A DNA stretch of 64,000 nucleotides from JAHFUA01 sp963733935 (lineage in GTDB: Bacteria > Acidobacteriota > Terriglobia > Terriglobales > Acidobacteriaceae), in the NCBI GenBank assembly GCA_963733935.1, contig CAVTEQ010000013.1, positions 1 through 64,000 of the forward strand. The letters are read 5' to 3'. This document shows, in pieces, positions 1 to 8,862 of the stretch. The position numbers were made by a program, and so were the translations under genes. The notes under the pieces are model-generated. The model ran no database searches, was not told the DNA's origin, and was given only the letters and a program-made list of their open reading frames with translations. Each line of letters starts with the position of its first letter. Positions within the stretch are counted from its first letter, which is position 1.

Positions 1-1296
1 GAATGCCGCACGGGGAAGCATAATCCGCATGACCCACCAGAGCGAAGTCCCGCCGACAAGGGGGGCGCTGCTGGTCCGTGCGGATTTGGCCGCAAATGCC
101 GGTGCAGACGACCGCATCACTCTATTACAGCGGGCATGGGCAGAGGTTTGGCGATGAGTTTTATCTCGTTCCGGAGGATATGTTATCGGCCGACGATCCG
201 GATACCCTCTTACCGCTAAGCCGGGTACTGAAGAGCTTAAACGGGTCGGAAGCCCGGCAGAGAATCGTTTTGCTCGACGCGTGTGTGAGCGGACCTGACA
301 CACGGGACCTGAAGGTGCCGCTCGCAAGCACCTCCCCAAAGCTCCTCGCTGAATACATCGAGCACACGACGGGGGTCGCGATCATCGCGTCCTCAGCCAT
401 CGATCAGACATCGTGGGCGCGGTAGCCCAACCCAAAGCTCAGCCTGTTTACGTATTTCTTGGTTCAGGTCCTGCGAGGAGAGCCCGAGGCGCTTACCGGC
501 GGGCTGCTGACCCTCGAATCCCTGTTCCAATTCCTCTCGGTGCGGGTACGGCAACTTTCGAAGGACTATGGCAAGGTGCAAGCCCCAAGCTGAAGAGCCC
601 AGTGTCGGCACAATGGTGCTTGCAGATTTTAATCGGCCGATCCTACCGCCAGCCGTCGATCTCGAAGTTGCACCCGTAGACCGGATCGAATTCGACGACG
701 AACGCAAAGGACGAGTTAGCGATGTATTGACCGCCATCAAGCAGCCGTGGAAATACTCCATGGAATATCTCGAAGAGCGGGTTAACGCTAATCTCGACGC
801 GTACACCGAGGTGTTGTTCGGAACGGCAACCGCCAAGCTGTGTTCGGCATTCGGCTTCGATGCAGGTCAATTGACTCCAGAGGGAGCATGTCTGCTGTTT
901 CCGGGAGGGTCCTATAGCGTGACTTATCACGCCAGAAACTTGGAAACCGGCGTCTTCATCCATACTGTCTCGTTTTCCTCTGATTGGTTTGATCACGCGA
1001 CGGATATCCCTCGCGTTCTCAAAGCTCTGAATCTGTCCCCCGAAAGGTTGCGCGTGGTGCCGAGGGAGGAGATAGATGTGCCCGCGACACTCCCCGGATT
1101 GCGTGCAAAGGGCTGGGAGCCGAGTTCAATCACGCCAGCCAAGATCGAGGCGGCGCAGGCTGGGCATCAGGTCACCATCAAGAAAGACAGCATCATCTTC
1201 GACGGGTTGACCCCGCAAGAAATTCTTGGCACAGGTGCGGACGGGGAACAGTCAAGGCTCGTGAGCGGAGTGTTGCTGCTCCTTGGCAGTCAGTGA
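1..1296 (+). pseudogene. Caspase-like (peptidase C14 / metacaspase-type) protein, frame-broken, cut by left edge
   Basis: The conserved peptidase core is seen only by changing frame. The frame starting at position 2 gives a lead-in ending ...AGADDRIT. From about 120 the next frame gives YYSGHGQ (His codon 135-137) and then LLDACVSG (Cys codon 282-284), the two catalytic motifs of caspase-fold peptidases. An in-frame TAG at 423-425 follows TSWAR, yet the same frame still reads caspase-like sequence (LSLFTYFLVQ) to about 585. There a C-run (caagccccaagc) marks a second +1 shift into a 568-1296 frame with a C-terminal region I do not recognise. Family knowledge: bacterial caspase-like proteins act in signalling, stress and phage-defence roles. 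It lies in what looks like a tRNA-bounded island. Indel errors could explain two of the three lesions, but not the TAG unless indels compensate. Domain call is firm; functional state is not. Confidence 0.7.
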
Positions 1297-1678
1297 CCTT
1301 ATGTCGCCTCCCGCTCATCTCTGCGATGGGCGGTGATCAAGAGAGGACAGACAATCGCGGCAGCCGGGGAGCCCCGACGATAGTCCTGAATCGCCTCCAC
1401 GATGGGCGGCAATCCGGTCTCAGCGGCGACTTGGGCGATTTTGCCGGTTTGGTCGGCGCGGGCGATGGGGCGGGAGGGTGGCCAAAAAGGCTTCCCGCAG
1501 TCTCTGAAACGGTTCGGCGGGGCCAAGCCTACCCGCCCGGCGCGAAGCCGCAGGACAGGCGAAGAACGCCGGTTCTCAGGCAGCAGCATGAGGATGTGAT
1601 GAGAGAGATGGTCGCCTTCGTCCTGCCCCACATGCCACCTCTGTCCAACTCTCCTCTATCATGCGGTGGAGGCGACTG
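1297..1678. other. Gap without a recognised gene
   Basis: 382 bases between the caspase-like gene and the TIGR02391-like gene. A minus-strand frame of 110 codons (1299-1631) is open and slightly more protein-like than the other frames. I recognise no motif in it and see no convincing ribosome-binding site, so it is not called as a gene. Confidence 0.4.
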
Positions 1679-2444
1679 ATGCGCGAACTCTCTCAAATCA
1701 TCCCCGATGCACAGGTTCTCCTTGCCATGGAGCCCGAAGAGTTGGGCGCGAAAATTCTGTTCTTGCTGCGCAAGCGGAGCGAGCACTCTCAGCAGCCTTT
1801 TCTTTTCTCGAACCTGATAGGCGAACTCTGGCCACAGCATTATCCCTATCTGCCCGGACAACAGCCTCCCTTTCCCCCGAGATCAGCAGAACGAAATCAA
1901 CCTCGCTTTGGCGGAAGCATGGGCTTGGCTTGTGGCGCAGGGTCTGCTTGTGCCAGCCCCAGAGCAGCATGGGGGACCGGATTGGCGAGTGCTCAGCCGC
2001 CGAGCGCGGCGTTTCGAGGACGAGACTGAATTTGCGCGGTATGCAGTTGCTCGCATGCTTCCAAAGGAAGCGTTACACCCACGAATTTCAAATAAGGTGT
2101 GGTCCGCCTTCATGCGCAGCGAATTCGACGTGGCAGCTTTTCAGGCCATGAAAGCGGTCGAGGTGGTCGTCCGCGAGGCTTCGGGTCTGTCCAACGACTT
2201 GCTTGGAACGAAACTGGTGCGGAAGGCCTTTGACCCAAAAGATGGTCCGCTGAGCGATATGGAGGCGGAGGAAAGCGAGAGAGAGGCGCGTTCCGCACTA
2301 TTTGCTGGCGCAATCGGTTCTTACAAGAATCCCCATTCGCATCGTGATGTTCAGCTTAGTGATCCGGCCGAGGCGGTCGAGATCATCATGCTGGCCAACC
2401 ATCTTCTCCGTATCGTGGACGCTAGGAAAAAGCCAAAACCGTGA
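1679..2444 (+). CDS. TIGR02391-family protein, one frameshift
   Basis: The C-terminal two thirds (frame from about 1880) contain the family hallmark FAGAIGSYKNPHSHRD followed by a helix ending in LANHLLRIVD, typical of TIGR02391 (Hypoth_Ymh) proteins. The N-terminal part (start ATG 1679, MRELSQIIPD) is in a different frame. The two join if one C is dropped from the five-C run just before cgagatcagc (about 1874-1880), giving ...FPRDQQNEINLALAEAW. The function of this family is not established; it is often met in mobile and defence-associated regions. It fits its position beside a caspase-like gene inside a putative island. The upstream start at 1661 is possible but adds an arginine-rich stretch without support. 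Confidence 0.72.
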
Positions 2445-2652
2445 AGTTCGTTAAGCGCCGATTGAGGAAGGGAAGAGTTCATGGCATGCAAAATGCGGTT
2501 CGGAGTAGCAAACCACCACTCAGCGCAACCGTATGCCGCGATGGGGGCGGATTTGAGCAAAACTTGGGCAAAGAATCGACATCGAACAGGGTCAAAATCA
2601 GGTGTCGAGGGGTGCAAGAGTCGTCGAATCAACAACAGGTTAGATTGACCGC

Positions 2653-2702
2653 TTGGGCTCATAACCCAAAGGTCGGTGGTTCAAATCCACCCCCCGCAAC
2701 CA
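2653..2702 (+). tRNA. 3' half of an initiator tRNA (fMet, CAU); attachment-site remnant
   Basis: The sequence contains an anticodon arm ttggg-ctcataa-cccaa with CAT anticodon and the GGG/CCC stem typical of initiator tRNA. A T-arm ggtgg-ttcaaat-ccacc, the 3' acceptor strand ccccgca and encoded CCA (2700-2702) follow. The matching 5' acceptor strand (tgcgggg) and a D-arm are absent upstream, so this is only the 3' half. Phage and island integrases use the 3' half of tRNA genes as attB; the copy at the far end of the element keeps just this half. The element would therefore lie to the left (1-2652). Confidence 0.85.
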
Positions 2703-2704
2703 AT

Positions 2705-2741
2705 GGCCGCTGACGGGCTAAACCCGGAAGCGGCCTTTCTT
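2705..2741 (+). terminator. Hairpin terminator of the original tRNA gene
   Basis: Perfect 7-bp stem ggccgct (2705-2711) / agcggcc (2729-2735), with an inner cggg/cccg pairing, followed by tttctt. It lies 2 bases after the CCA end of the tRNA remnant and has intrinsic-terminator form. Retention of the terminator beside the 3' half supports the right side being native chromosome. Confidence 0.6.
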
Positions 2742-3016
2742 CTTGCCGTTGCGAGTCGAGCCGTTCATCTCTTCCAGCCTAGTTAATCGCTGCACGGCTG
2801 TTCTGGTTCGCCTCGAAGCGCGCGGAATACTGAGCCGATCGGGGGTGGGGTAGAGCACATCGCGTACTACTCATCAAAGTGCCGCACCTGGGCGAGATAT
2901 TTTAAACCCACTCCCCCAGAGTCTGGCTTCATGGGCCGAAGCCCGGGCCGGTCTTTGCGGATACAACACTGGTTGTCTCGTGGCGCATCCTTGATTCACT
3001 GAGAGGTCATACTCAT
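2742..3016. other. Spacer without a recognised gene
   Basis: About 275 bases between the tRNA terminator and the next gene. I see no open frame with a ribosome-binding site and no repeat. Confidence 0.4.
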
Positions 3017-3379
3017 ATGCGTTGGACAGTGGTGTGTCTTTTCACCTGGGTGCTTGTTCTGCAACTTGCTGCCTGTACCACCCGGAAACCGACTCCCGAC
3101 GAGATCCGGCAAAGAACCGCGCAGACGACCGAAGATATAAAGAAGGATACTGCCGCCATCGTGGAAGGCGTGCGGGAAGGTTTGCACAGCGATAAGTCAA
3201 TCGACCTGAACAGCGCGGATAGAAGCCAGTTGGCATCGCTTCCGGGATTTACCAACGAGCGAGCGGATAAGGTGATCGCAGGCCGGCCTTATCGCAGCAC
3301 GGATGAGCTGGTGTCCCGGCACGTCGTCTCCAAAACCGAGTACGACCGAATAGCAAACCAGATAACCGTGAAGAAATAG
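3017..3379 (+). CDS. Lipoprotein with ComEA-like helix-hairpin-helix domain
   Basis: 120 residues. An N-terminal hydrophobic segment ends in a lipobox (LAAC, Cys about residue 20), so the protein is probably lipid-anchored in the envelope. Residues about 58-118 (IDLNSADRSQLASLPGF... then RPYRSTDELVSR) have the 'LN-A---L--LPGI-----A--I-----F-----L' pattern of ComEA-type HhH domains. These bind DNA or mediate protein contacts. ATG 3017 follows a gagagg ribosome site. It is not a full ComEA (no SLBB part), and a DNA-uptake role is only a possibility. It stands next to the DUF3309 gene on the same strand. Confidence 0.75.
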   Translation: MRWTVVCLFTWVLVLQLAACTTRKPTPDEIRQRTAQTTEDIKKDTAAIVEGVREGLHSDKSIDLNSADRSQLASLPGFTNERADKVIAGRPYRSTDELVSRHVVSKTEYDRIANQITVKK

Positions 3380-3462
3380 CCTCGCCGCGCAGGCGCTGCC
3401 CATTGAAAAGGAGCAAACCTTTGCCCAGCGAACCACATCTCCACTAAATAGGAGGAAGAAAC

Positions 3463-3615
3463 TTGGGGATCATTTTGCTGATAGTTCTGCTGCTTCTTTT
3501 GGTGGGTGCTCTTCCAACTTGGCCCTACAGCGGTGGCTGGGGCTACTATCCCAGCGGCGGCTTGGGTTTGATCCTGGTAATCGTGCTGGTTCTTGTGCTC
3601 ATGGGCCGCGTCTAG
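3463..3615 (+). CDS. DUF3309-type small membrane protein
   Basis: 50-residue protein with a TTG start at 3463 preceded by aggagga at about 3449-3455. Two hydrophobic helices flank a central motif ALPTWPYSGGWGYYPSGGLG, which is characteristic of the small DUF3309 membrane proteins found across proteobacteria and acidobacteria. The function is unknown. Its short length and TTG start make it easy to miss. It lies 83 bases after the HhH lipoprotein gene and may share its transcript. Confidence 0.85.
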   Translation: MGIILLIVLLLLLVGALPTWPYSGGWGYYPSGGLGLILVIVLVLVLMGRV

Positions 3616-3739
3616 GACGCAGTTCCGACTGGACAGAAATGTGCCTTACCGCCTTGCGTCCCATGATCACAATGCCGGGCGGAGAACCACCCGGCAGCAT
3701 TCATCCACGCTGTGATGATGGACGACGGGCAGCGGGAGT

Positions 3740-4096
3740 CTACGCCACCTGGGCTTGCGGATGTTGTGCCCGCGCTCGCGCCCAGCGCGCCCGCTGTGCC
3801 GCGGCGATCCGCGCGCGTCCGGCCCGGCTCATGCGCCGCGGCGACCGTGATACGGGTCCCGCACGTCTTTTCGTTCCCGGCTTCATCTTTCCCTGCGCCC
3901 AGCGCTGCTTCAAAAGCCGCGATAGCTTTCTGCGGGCCGCGGCACTCAGGCGGCCTCGCCGGTTGCCGGCGACTGCGGTCCTAGGACGGCCTGGCCCGCG
4001 ACTTACCGTGGAATTGACGGCCTCCAGCGCCGCAATGGCGGCATCAAGCTTGTCGCGCTCCGCATGCAGTTCCGCAAGAATCTTCTTAGTGTCCAT
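3740..4096 (-). CDS. Basic hypothetical protein with coiled-coil N-terminus
   Basis: 118 residues from ATG 4096 (MDTKKILAEL), preceded by gaggag at suitable spacing; an upstream in-frame ATG at 4156 lacks such a site. Residues about 1-28 (LHAERDKLDAAIAALEAV) form a heptad-like helix. The rest is strongly basic with GPGRPR, RGRLSAAARRKLSRL and RMSRAGRARIAAAQRARW, the last two resembling repeated short helices. The GRP-type segment resembles an AT-hook, so nucleic-acid binding is a reasonable inference. No enzymatic motif is visible. Similar short basic proteins are common hypotheticals in acidobacterial genomes. Confidence 0.65.
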   Translation of the reverse strand: MDTKKILAELHAERDKLDAAIAALEAVNSTVSRGPGRPRTAVAGNRRGRLSAAARRKLSRLLKQRWAQGKMKPGTKRRAGPVSRSPRRMSRAGRARIAAAQRARWARARAQHPQAQVA

Positions 4097-4246
4097 GATG
4101 GCTCCTCGGGCGGCTATCCTAACAGGGGTAGACAGGAACTGGCAAAGGGGCATCACGCAAGATGGATAAAGGCAATTGGCGCCGTCGCAAAAATACGCAG
4201 CCTTGGCATTCTTTTAACGTGCTTCCCACGCGGTCTAAGAATTTTC

Positions 4247-4276
4247 TTGACAGCCAACTGTCCTCGGTAGTAGAAA
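4247..4276 (+). promoter_or_regulatory. Possible sigma-70-type promoter
   Basis: TTGACA at 4247-4252, an 18-base spacer, then tagaaa at 4271-4276 (4 of 6 match to TATAAT). It lies about 85 bases upstream of the 4361 start and on the strand of the porin operon. Weak by itself. Confidence 0.25.
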
Positions 4277-4360
4277 CGGCTGCCTTTTCGAGAGGTCTGG
4301 TGTTCATACCTGTGCCAGCTCGAAGGGCAAGATTCCTCCAACTGAAGATGTAATACGGCG

Positions 4361-4765
4361 ATGCCGCTTGCTCCCCTGCACGCCTGGGGGAATATCTGCC
4401 TCGCCACGCCTTGGAGGAAAGAAGGTCGCGTGGGCCGAGTGCTCATTTACGGAGGGGCGCTGCTGTCACTGTGGATGTTCATCCACTGGCTGTGGCGCTC
4501 CTCGGCTGGCAAGTCGGCCGGTCGATCGGGACTCTGCGGAGTCCTATGCACGATGAGTTTGCTGTTTCCGGTGATTTCCGCCGACGATGACCTGTTGCAG
4601 CGGGAGCTCTGGAATGCTCCTGCACCTCCGATTCTGAATAGCACTTCCATTTTGCGGGTTGTGATGGGGGGATGCTGCTTTTCGAGCTTGCCGGCCTCCT
4701 GCGCTGCCCTAATCCTTGGCTTTTTGAACATGAGCCCTGGGGGAAGAATATGCGACGCTTGCTGA
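4361..4765 (+). CDS. Hypothetical small membrane protein
   Basis: 134 codons. Hydrophobic stretches at about 28-45 (LIYGGALLSLWMFIHWLW), 58-72 (LCGVLCTMSLLFPVIS) and near the end suggest an inner-membrane protein. The segment SLLFPVISADDDL resembles a motif I associate with small acidobacterial membrane proteins of unknown function. The true start may lie further downstream, since the first 25 residues are not hydrophobic and no clear ribosome site precedes 4361. The 3' end overlaps the porin gene start (4750) by 16 bases in another frame, compatible with translational coupling. Coding status is uncertain. Confidence 0.4.
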   Translation: MPLAPLHAWGNICLATPWRKEGRVGRVLIYGGALLSLWMFIHWLWRSSAGKSAGRSGLCGVLCTMSLLFPVISADDDLLQRELWNAPAPPILNSTSILRVVMGGCCFSSLPASCAALILGFLNMSPGGRICDAC

Positions 4766-6327
4766 TCACATCTGTTGTGCTGCTGTTGGTTTTCTTGTGG
4801 GCTGGTACGCGGGCGGTGTTGGCGCAAGGTGACCCGTCTGGGCCGGCATCGCGCGAGGCCGCGCCTGGCTCGGCTTCGGCCAGTGCGAGCAAGGCGGAAG
4901 TTGAAGAGTTGCGCGACGAGGTTGCCGCTCAACAGCAAACCATCGAAGAACTCCGGACGATGGTGCAACGGCTGGTGGCGCAACAGCCGGGATCGAGCGA
5001 AGCCCACGTGATCAACGCCGCCATCGTCCAGCAGCAGCCGGCGGAGGTGGAAGAGCCGATTGACGTGGCCCAGAAGGCTGCGGCCAAGTCCGGCGAGTTA
5101 CCTCTGACCTCGGGGTGGAACGGCGAGCATTTCTTCATCAAGAGTCCGGACGGCACCTTCCAGGTTCAGCCCTACGGGTATGTCAATGCCGACTACCGCG
5201 CCTACAGAGGCGATGGTGCTCCGTCGAACACCTTCGTGCTGCGGCGTGCCCGCTTCGGCTTCCAGGGCAACTACGGCTCCCACTTCCAGTTTGCCCTGCT
5301 CACCGATACGGTCAGCTCGAGCGGTCCGATCATCCGCGACGTTTACATCAACGTCAAAGTCATTCCCGAATTCCAGATCCAGGTCGGGCAGTTCAAGGAA
5401 CCGTTCGCACAGGAGACGGGGCTTGGGGTCACCAATATCCCCTTCGTCGAGCGCGGCCTAACGTCGATGCTGTACCCCTCTGCGTCCTCGGCCTATCGCA
5501 GCCCCGGGGCTACCATTCACGGTGATATCGATGGTGGTGTTGTGCAGTACTGGTTGGGGGCTTTCAACGGCAAGGGATACGTCGCGGCCAATACCACCAA
5601 TGAGCCGGAAATCGTCGGGAGACTGCGATTCTACCCATGGCGGAAAAACAAGGACAGCATGTTGCAAGGCTTGGCGTTTGGCGGTTCGGTGGCCCACAGC
5701 CGTACCCGCGGGCTTTCCAACGAAACCACCTTCAACGCCACCAACCCCGATCAGACCTTCGCCTTCTTCCCACAATTCCGGGTGAACGGCCCGGCGTGGC
5801 GGTACAACGGCGAGTTCACATACACTAGGGGCCCCGCCGCTGTGCGTGGGGAATATGACAAGTTGACGTACGCCCGCGACGGCATCGGTACCCTCACCTT
5901 TGGTGGTCTCGGTTTCCAGAGCGCGCCTGAAATCCGGGCCCAGGGCTGGAATATCGCCGCAACTTATCTGCTGACCGGCGAGAAGCGTCCGGAGAATGGC
6001 ATTCCGCGCGTCAAGCATCCGTGGCTGGGACCGGAGACTCCGGGCGGCGGGCCGCACGGCTGGGGCGCCTGGGAAGTTGGCGTTCGCTACTCGGGTGTGG
6101 AGGCGAACGAACCGGGAATTACCTTTTTCCAGTTCCTGACGCCCGGCAACATCCCCACGTTCAACGAGCATACCGACCAGGTCACCTTCGGGGTGAACTG
6201 GTATCCCAATTACTGGGTCCGCTATAGCACGGAGTTCAACGTGGATCGTTTGAAACAGCCCAGCACCATCGGCATCGTGCCGCAGAACTATTTTGTGTTC
6301 CTGCAGCGCTTGCAGTTCAGGTTCTAG
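4750..6327 (+). CDS. Phosphate-selective porin O/P family outer-membrane protein
   Basis: 525 residues from ATG 4750, preceded by ggggga. Signal peptide about 1-25 (ends VLAQG). Residues about 40-85 form a coiled coil (AEVEELRDEVAAQQQTIEEL), a feature of trimeric OprP/OprO-like porins. The barrel region begins near 120 with FIKSPDGTFQVQPYGYV and includes LRRARFGFQG, the strand-rich IRDVYINVKVIPEFQIQVGQ and the family's GQFKEPFAQE. It ends with an aromatic C-terminus (FVFLQRLQFRF), as expected for outer-membrane insertion. The family conducts phosphate or other anions; substrate cannot be told here. The gene is followed after about 100 bases by a secreted lipoprotein on the same strand, suggesting co-expression. 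Confidence 0.85.
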   Translation: MRRLLITSVVLLLVFLWAGTRAVLAQGDPSGPASREAAPGSASASASKAEVEELRDEVAAQQQTIEELRTMVQRLVAQQPGSSEAHVINAAIVQQQPAEVEEPIDVAQKAAAKSGELPLTSGWNGEHFFIKSPDGTFQVQPYGYVNADYRAYRGDGAPSNTFVLRRARFGFQGNYGSHFQFALLTDTVSSSGPIIRDVYINVKVIPEFQIQVGQFKEPFAQETGLGVTNIPFVERGLTSMLYPSASSAYRSPGATIHGDIDGGVVQYWLGAFNGKGYVAANTTNEPEIVGRLRFYPWRKNKDSMLQGLAFGGSVAHSRTRGLSNETTFNATNPDQTFAFFPQFRVNGPAWRYNGEFTYTRGPAAVRGEYDKLTYARDGIGTLTFGGLGFQSAPEIRAQGWNIAATYLLTGEKRPENGIPRVKHPWLGPETPGGGPHGWGAWEVGVRYSGVEANEPGITFFQFLTPGNIPTFNEHTDQVTFGVNWYPNYWVRYSTEFNVDRLKQPSTIGIVPQNYFVFLQRLQFRF

Positions 6328-6428
6328 CCGTCTCGGTGGGCACGCAGTCGGCAGTTGTGCAGGCCGCTCCGACGCATTGCCCAGCATGTTATGAGCGGCA
6401 CTGTATGGAAAATCGCGGAGGTTACTTC

Positions 6429-8327
6429 ATGAGAGCGAAACTGTTGGTTGCTTTCGCCGTGCTATTGGCGGTCATGTTGTTCCCGAGCGGGTGCGGCACC
6501 CAGGCCGACTGTCCCACCTGCGGTACCACGAAGAATGGCGCTTACACTCTCCTCCTCCCGATCCCGGTGCCGGAGCATAATCCCACCGGCGAACCCGGCG
6601 GACCTTTCAATTCCTTCGACATCAGCGTCGTGGATTCGGTGAACCACCGCTTCTTCGTATCCGACCGCATTGGGTTGGACGTGGTGGTTATAGATACGCT
6701 GAATAACGTAGCGGTCAACTTCTTCGCCGGCGCCAATGGTGTGGCCGGCGGTGGAGTGAATGCCAGCCCGTGTATCACGGATACTGCCGGCGACATAATT
6801 CCGCCTATTGTTTCTAGTTTGGGTAACTGGACCCGTTTTGGATGTAGAACAGCAAGCACCCCGCCGTTCCATATCCCAGGGTTCGGCGCCAACGGTCTGT
6901 TCGGCGGGTTTCCCGGCGCCCAGTGCTGCGCGGCGCGCGCGAATGGCGTGAATCCACTGTCCGGTCCCGATGGCGAGGTCCTGAGCCCGGACAACAAGAC
7001 GCTGTTCATCGCCAACGGCAGCTCCAGCATAGTGGCCTTCGACCTTACGTCAACGACTTACAGTTTAACGCCTGGTGGCGGTTTGCCGCCGGCAGCCAAC
7101 GTGATCGCCGCATTTGCTACGGGGGTGTCTCCCGATTACGACGGCCCCAGCGGCATCGGCCCCTGTGTTGCCTCGGCCAACGGGCGTGCCTTTTCCGATG
7201 CGAGTTGCGGCGACCTCAGGGCGGACGAGATGTCGATCGGAGTCGCCAACGGTCGCACCATACTGCTGGTGGCAAACGGCGATCCCGGCTTCCCCTTCGT
7301 TACCCTGATTGACGTTACGAATATCGTGAAACCGACCGGTACGGTGGCCTCTTTCGCTGCCGATCACTGCCTTCCAGTGGCGTCTACGACGCCTTACGGC
7401 CCTGTGCTCACCGGAAGTGGACAAGGATCTGCCGCCCCTGCCGCCGGACCCATCAACCCTCCCACGTGCATCATCGGGCAGATTTACTACGATGGCGCCC
7501 TCGCCAACAATGTAACCGTTAACATCGACGACGTTGGCCCGAACTCGGGAGGCGCTTTCCCATGCCCGGATCCTTCCACCACCGCTCTTTCCGGGATGAC
7601 AGGTCACGGCGGAGGTGTGAATATTCTTGGTCCCGACCGGCCCTGCCATCACGGACCCCAGCTCATCACCACCGTCGCGCCTCTTCCAGCAGACCAAACC
7701 GCTTTTTGTGCGAACCAAATCACCCCCCCGGGCACTTGCTTTGGGGCCGTCGCCATAGCCGGCATAGGCGGGTCAGCCTTTAATGCAGCGACTGGCCGTT
7801 TCCTGGTTTCGAATTCGAGCGCGTCGGCGACTGATCTGACCTACGGAACCATAGACGAAATCGATCCCCGGGTAGGAAATCCGAATGGGCCGGTGGTGGT
7901 GGCCAGTCTCAAGACGCCAAACTGTATGCCCAGCGGCATCGTCCAGGGTCCTGGGAACCAGTTCCTGGTCGGTTGCGCGGATCACGACGGCGAAACGTTT
8001 CCCGTCAACGAGTACATCGTCGACTGCACTGCCAACTGCAAGATCATTGACACCATTGACAAGGTCGGCGGCGTGGACGAGACCTGGTATAACCCGGGCG
8101 ACAACCGCTACTACCTGGCGGCCCGAGACATGCCCGACGGGCCAAAAATGGGAGTCATAGATGCTGGCACCCACCAGTGGCTGGTAAACGTCCCCACTAA
8201 CAGCAACTCCCACAGCATTTCAGTGGACTCGACCATCAATCACGTATTTGTGCCGTTGCAGTCGGGCTCCGGTGTCTGCCTCACGCAGAGCAGCAACGGG
8301 TGTGTGGGCGTATACGCGCAGCAATGA
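6429..8327 (+). CDS. Secreted lipoprotein, YncE/beta-propeller-like
   Basis: 632 residues from ATG 6429 with ggagg 9 bases upstream; an in-frame ATG at 6336 lacks a ribosome site. The signal ends in a lipobox (FPSGC), predicting a lipid anchor. The body repeats blade-like phrases such as SVVDSVNHRFFVSDRIG, VVVIDTLNNVAV and ISVDSTINHVFVPLQS, as in YncE-type 40-residue beta-propellers. Unusually many cysteines (for example CPTC near the N-terminus, and CC at QCCAARANG) suggest disulfide bonds. No catalytic motif is recognised. It follows an anion porin gene, so binding of a substrate at the cell surface is conceivable but unproven. A bidirectional terminator follows directly. Confidence 0.65.
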   Translation: MRAKLLVAFAVLLAVMLFPSGCGTQADCPTCGTTKNGAYTLLLPIPVPEHNPTGEPGGPFNSFDISVVDSVNHRFFVSDRIGLDVVVIDTLNNVAVNFFAGANGVAGGGVNASPCITDTAGDIIPPIVSSLGNWTRFGCRTASTPPFHIPGFGANGLFGGFPGAQCCAARANGVNPLSGPDGEVLSPDNKTLFIANGSSSIVAFDLTSTTYSLTPGGGLPPAANVIAAFATGVSPDYDGPSGIGPCVASANGRAFSDASCGDLRADEMSIGVANGRTILLVANGDPGFPFVTLIDVTNIVKPTGTVASFAADHCLPVASTTPYGPVLTGSGQGSAAPAAGPINPPTCIIGQIYYDGALANNVTVNIDDVGPNSGGAFPCPDPSTTALSGMTGHGGGVNILGPDRPCHHGPQLITTVAPLPADQTAFCANQITPPGTCFGAVAIAGIGGSAFNAATGRFLVSNSSASATDLTYGTIDEIDPRVGNPNGPVVVASLKTPNCMPSGIVQGPGNQFLVGCADHDGETFPVNEYIVDCTANCKIIDTIDKVGGVDETWYNPGDNRYYLAARDMPDGPKMGVIDAGTHQWLVNVPTNSNSHSISVDSTINHVFVPLQSGSGVCLTQSSNGCVGVYAQQ

Positions 8328-8344
8328 GCCAACGTGCTTTCGGT

Positions 8345-8372
8345 AAGTGGGTAGCCTTGCGGCTACCCACTT
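8345..8372. terminator. Bidirectional hairpin terminator
   Basis: Perfect 12-bp stem aagtgggtagcc (8345-8356) / ggctacccactt (8361-8372) with a ttgc loop, followed by tttag. It sits between two convergent genes (ending 8327 on plus and 8398 on minus). Confidence 0.75.
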
Positions 8373-8397
8373 TAGTTTGGTTCTATTGCCCCGGCGG

Positions 8398-8769
8398 TTA
8401 GCGGGCGGTTTCCGAGACGGTAATGTGATCGACAATCTCGCGGTTCTTCTGCCCGACGGAGCGCGCAATCTCGACTGCATTGTCATGCTCCGCCTTGGTG
8501 GCGACGGTGCCGCCAAGAATGATGCTGTCCTTGGTCACTTTGGTGGTGACGCCGTTCAGGTTGTTTTTCCTGAGTTCGTTCTGAATCTCTCCCCGCACCG
8601 CGCGCGATGGCTGCTGCATGGCGGCAGTGTCGTTCATCGTACCGTTTGGGCCGGCCGACGATCCCGGCTCGGCGCTTGGTGGTCCGGGATTGGTGGCCTG
8701 GGCCAGGGCCATGGCTACGGAGAAGGCCAGGATGAGAACAGCCAGCATCACTGAAGTTCGTCTGATCAT
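8398..8769 (-). CDS. Secreted BON-domain protein
   Basis: 123 residues, ATG 8769 after tggagg. Signal peptide about 1-23 (ends AMALAQA). Residues about 55-120 match a BON domain: IQNELRKNNLNGVTTKVTKDSIILGG, then AEHDNAVEIARSVGQKNREIVDHI, giving the alpha-beta-beta-alpha-beta pattern. BON domains bind phospholipid membranes or associate with osmotic-shock proteins such as OsmY. Probably periplasmic. The next minus-strand gene upstream (8863-9339) is also a small secreted protein, spaced 93 bases apart, so they may form a unit. Confidence 0.8.
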   Translation of the reverse strand: MIRRTSVMLAVLILAFSVAMALAQATNPGPPSAEPGSSAGPNGTMNDTAAMQQPSRAVRGEIQNELRKNNLNGVTTKVTKDSIILGGTVATKAEHDNAVEIARSVGQKNREIVDHITVSETAR

Positions 8770-8862
8770 CGGTTTGCCTCCACTTCCTGCGAGGGCAGGA
8801 TGTTCTGCTATACAAGATGGCGAATCGGAGGCGCTCGTTGTCCGAGAAACTCGAACTGTCGG

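Noticed and set aside
1299..1631. Minus-strand 110-codon gene, possible transposase remnant
   Set aside because: No transposase motif could be recognised; left as unexplained sequence.
2623..2702. Complete tRNA gene
   Set aside because: The 5' acceptor strand and D-arm cannot be found upstream of the anticodon arm, so only the 3' half is real.
2441..2713. 90-codon plus-strand open frame covering the tRNA remnant
   Set aside because: Its end (AWAHNPKVGGSNPPPATNGR) is simply the translation of tRNA sequence; no ribosome site.
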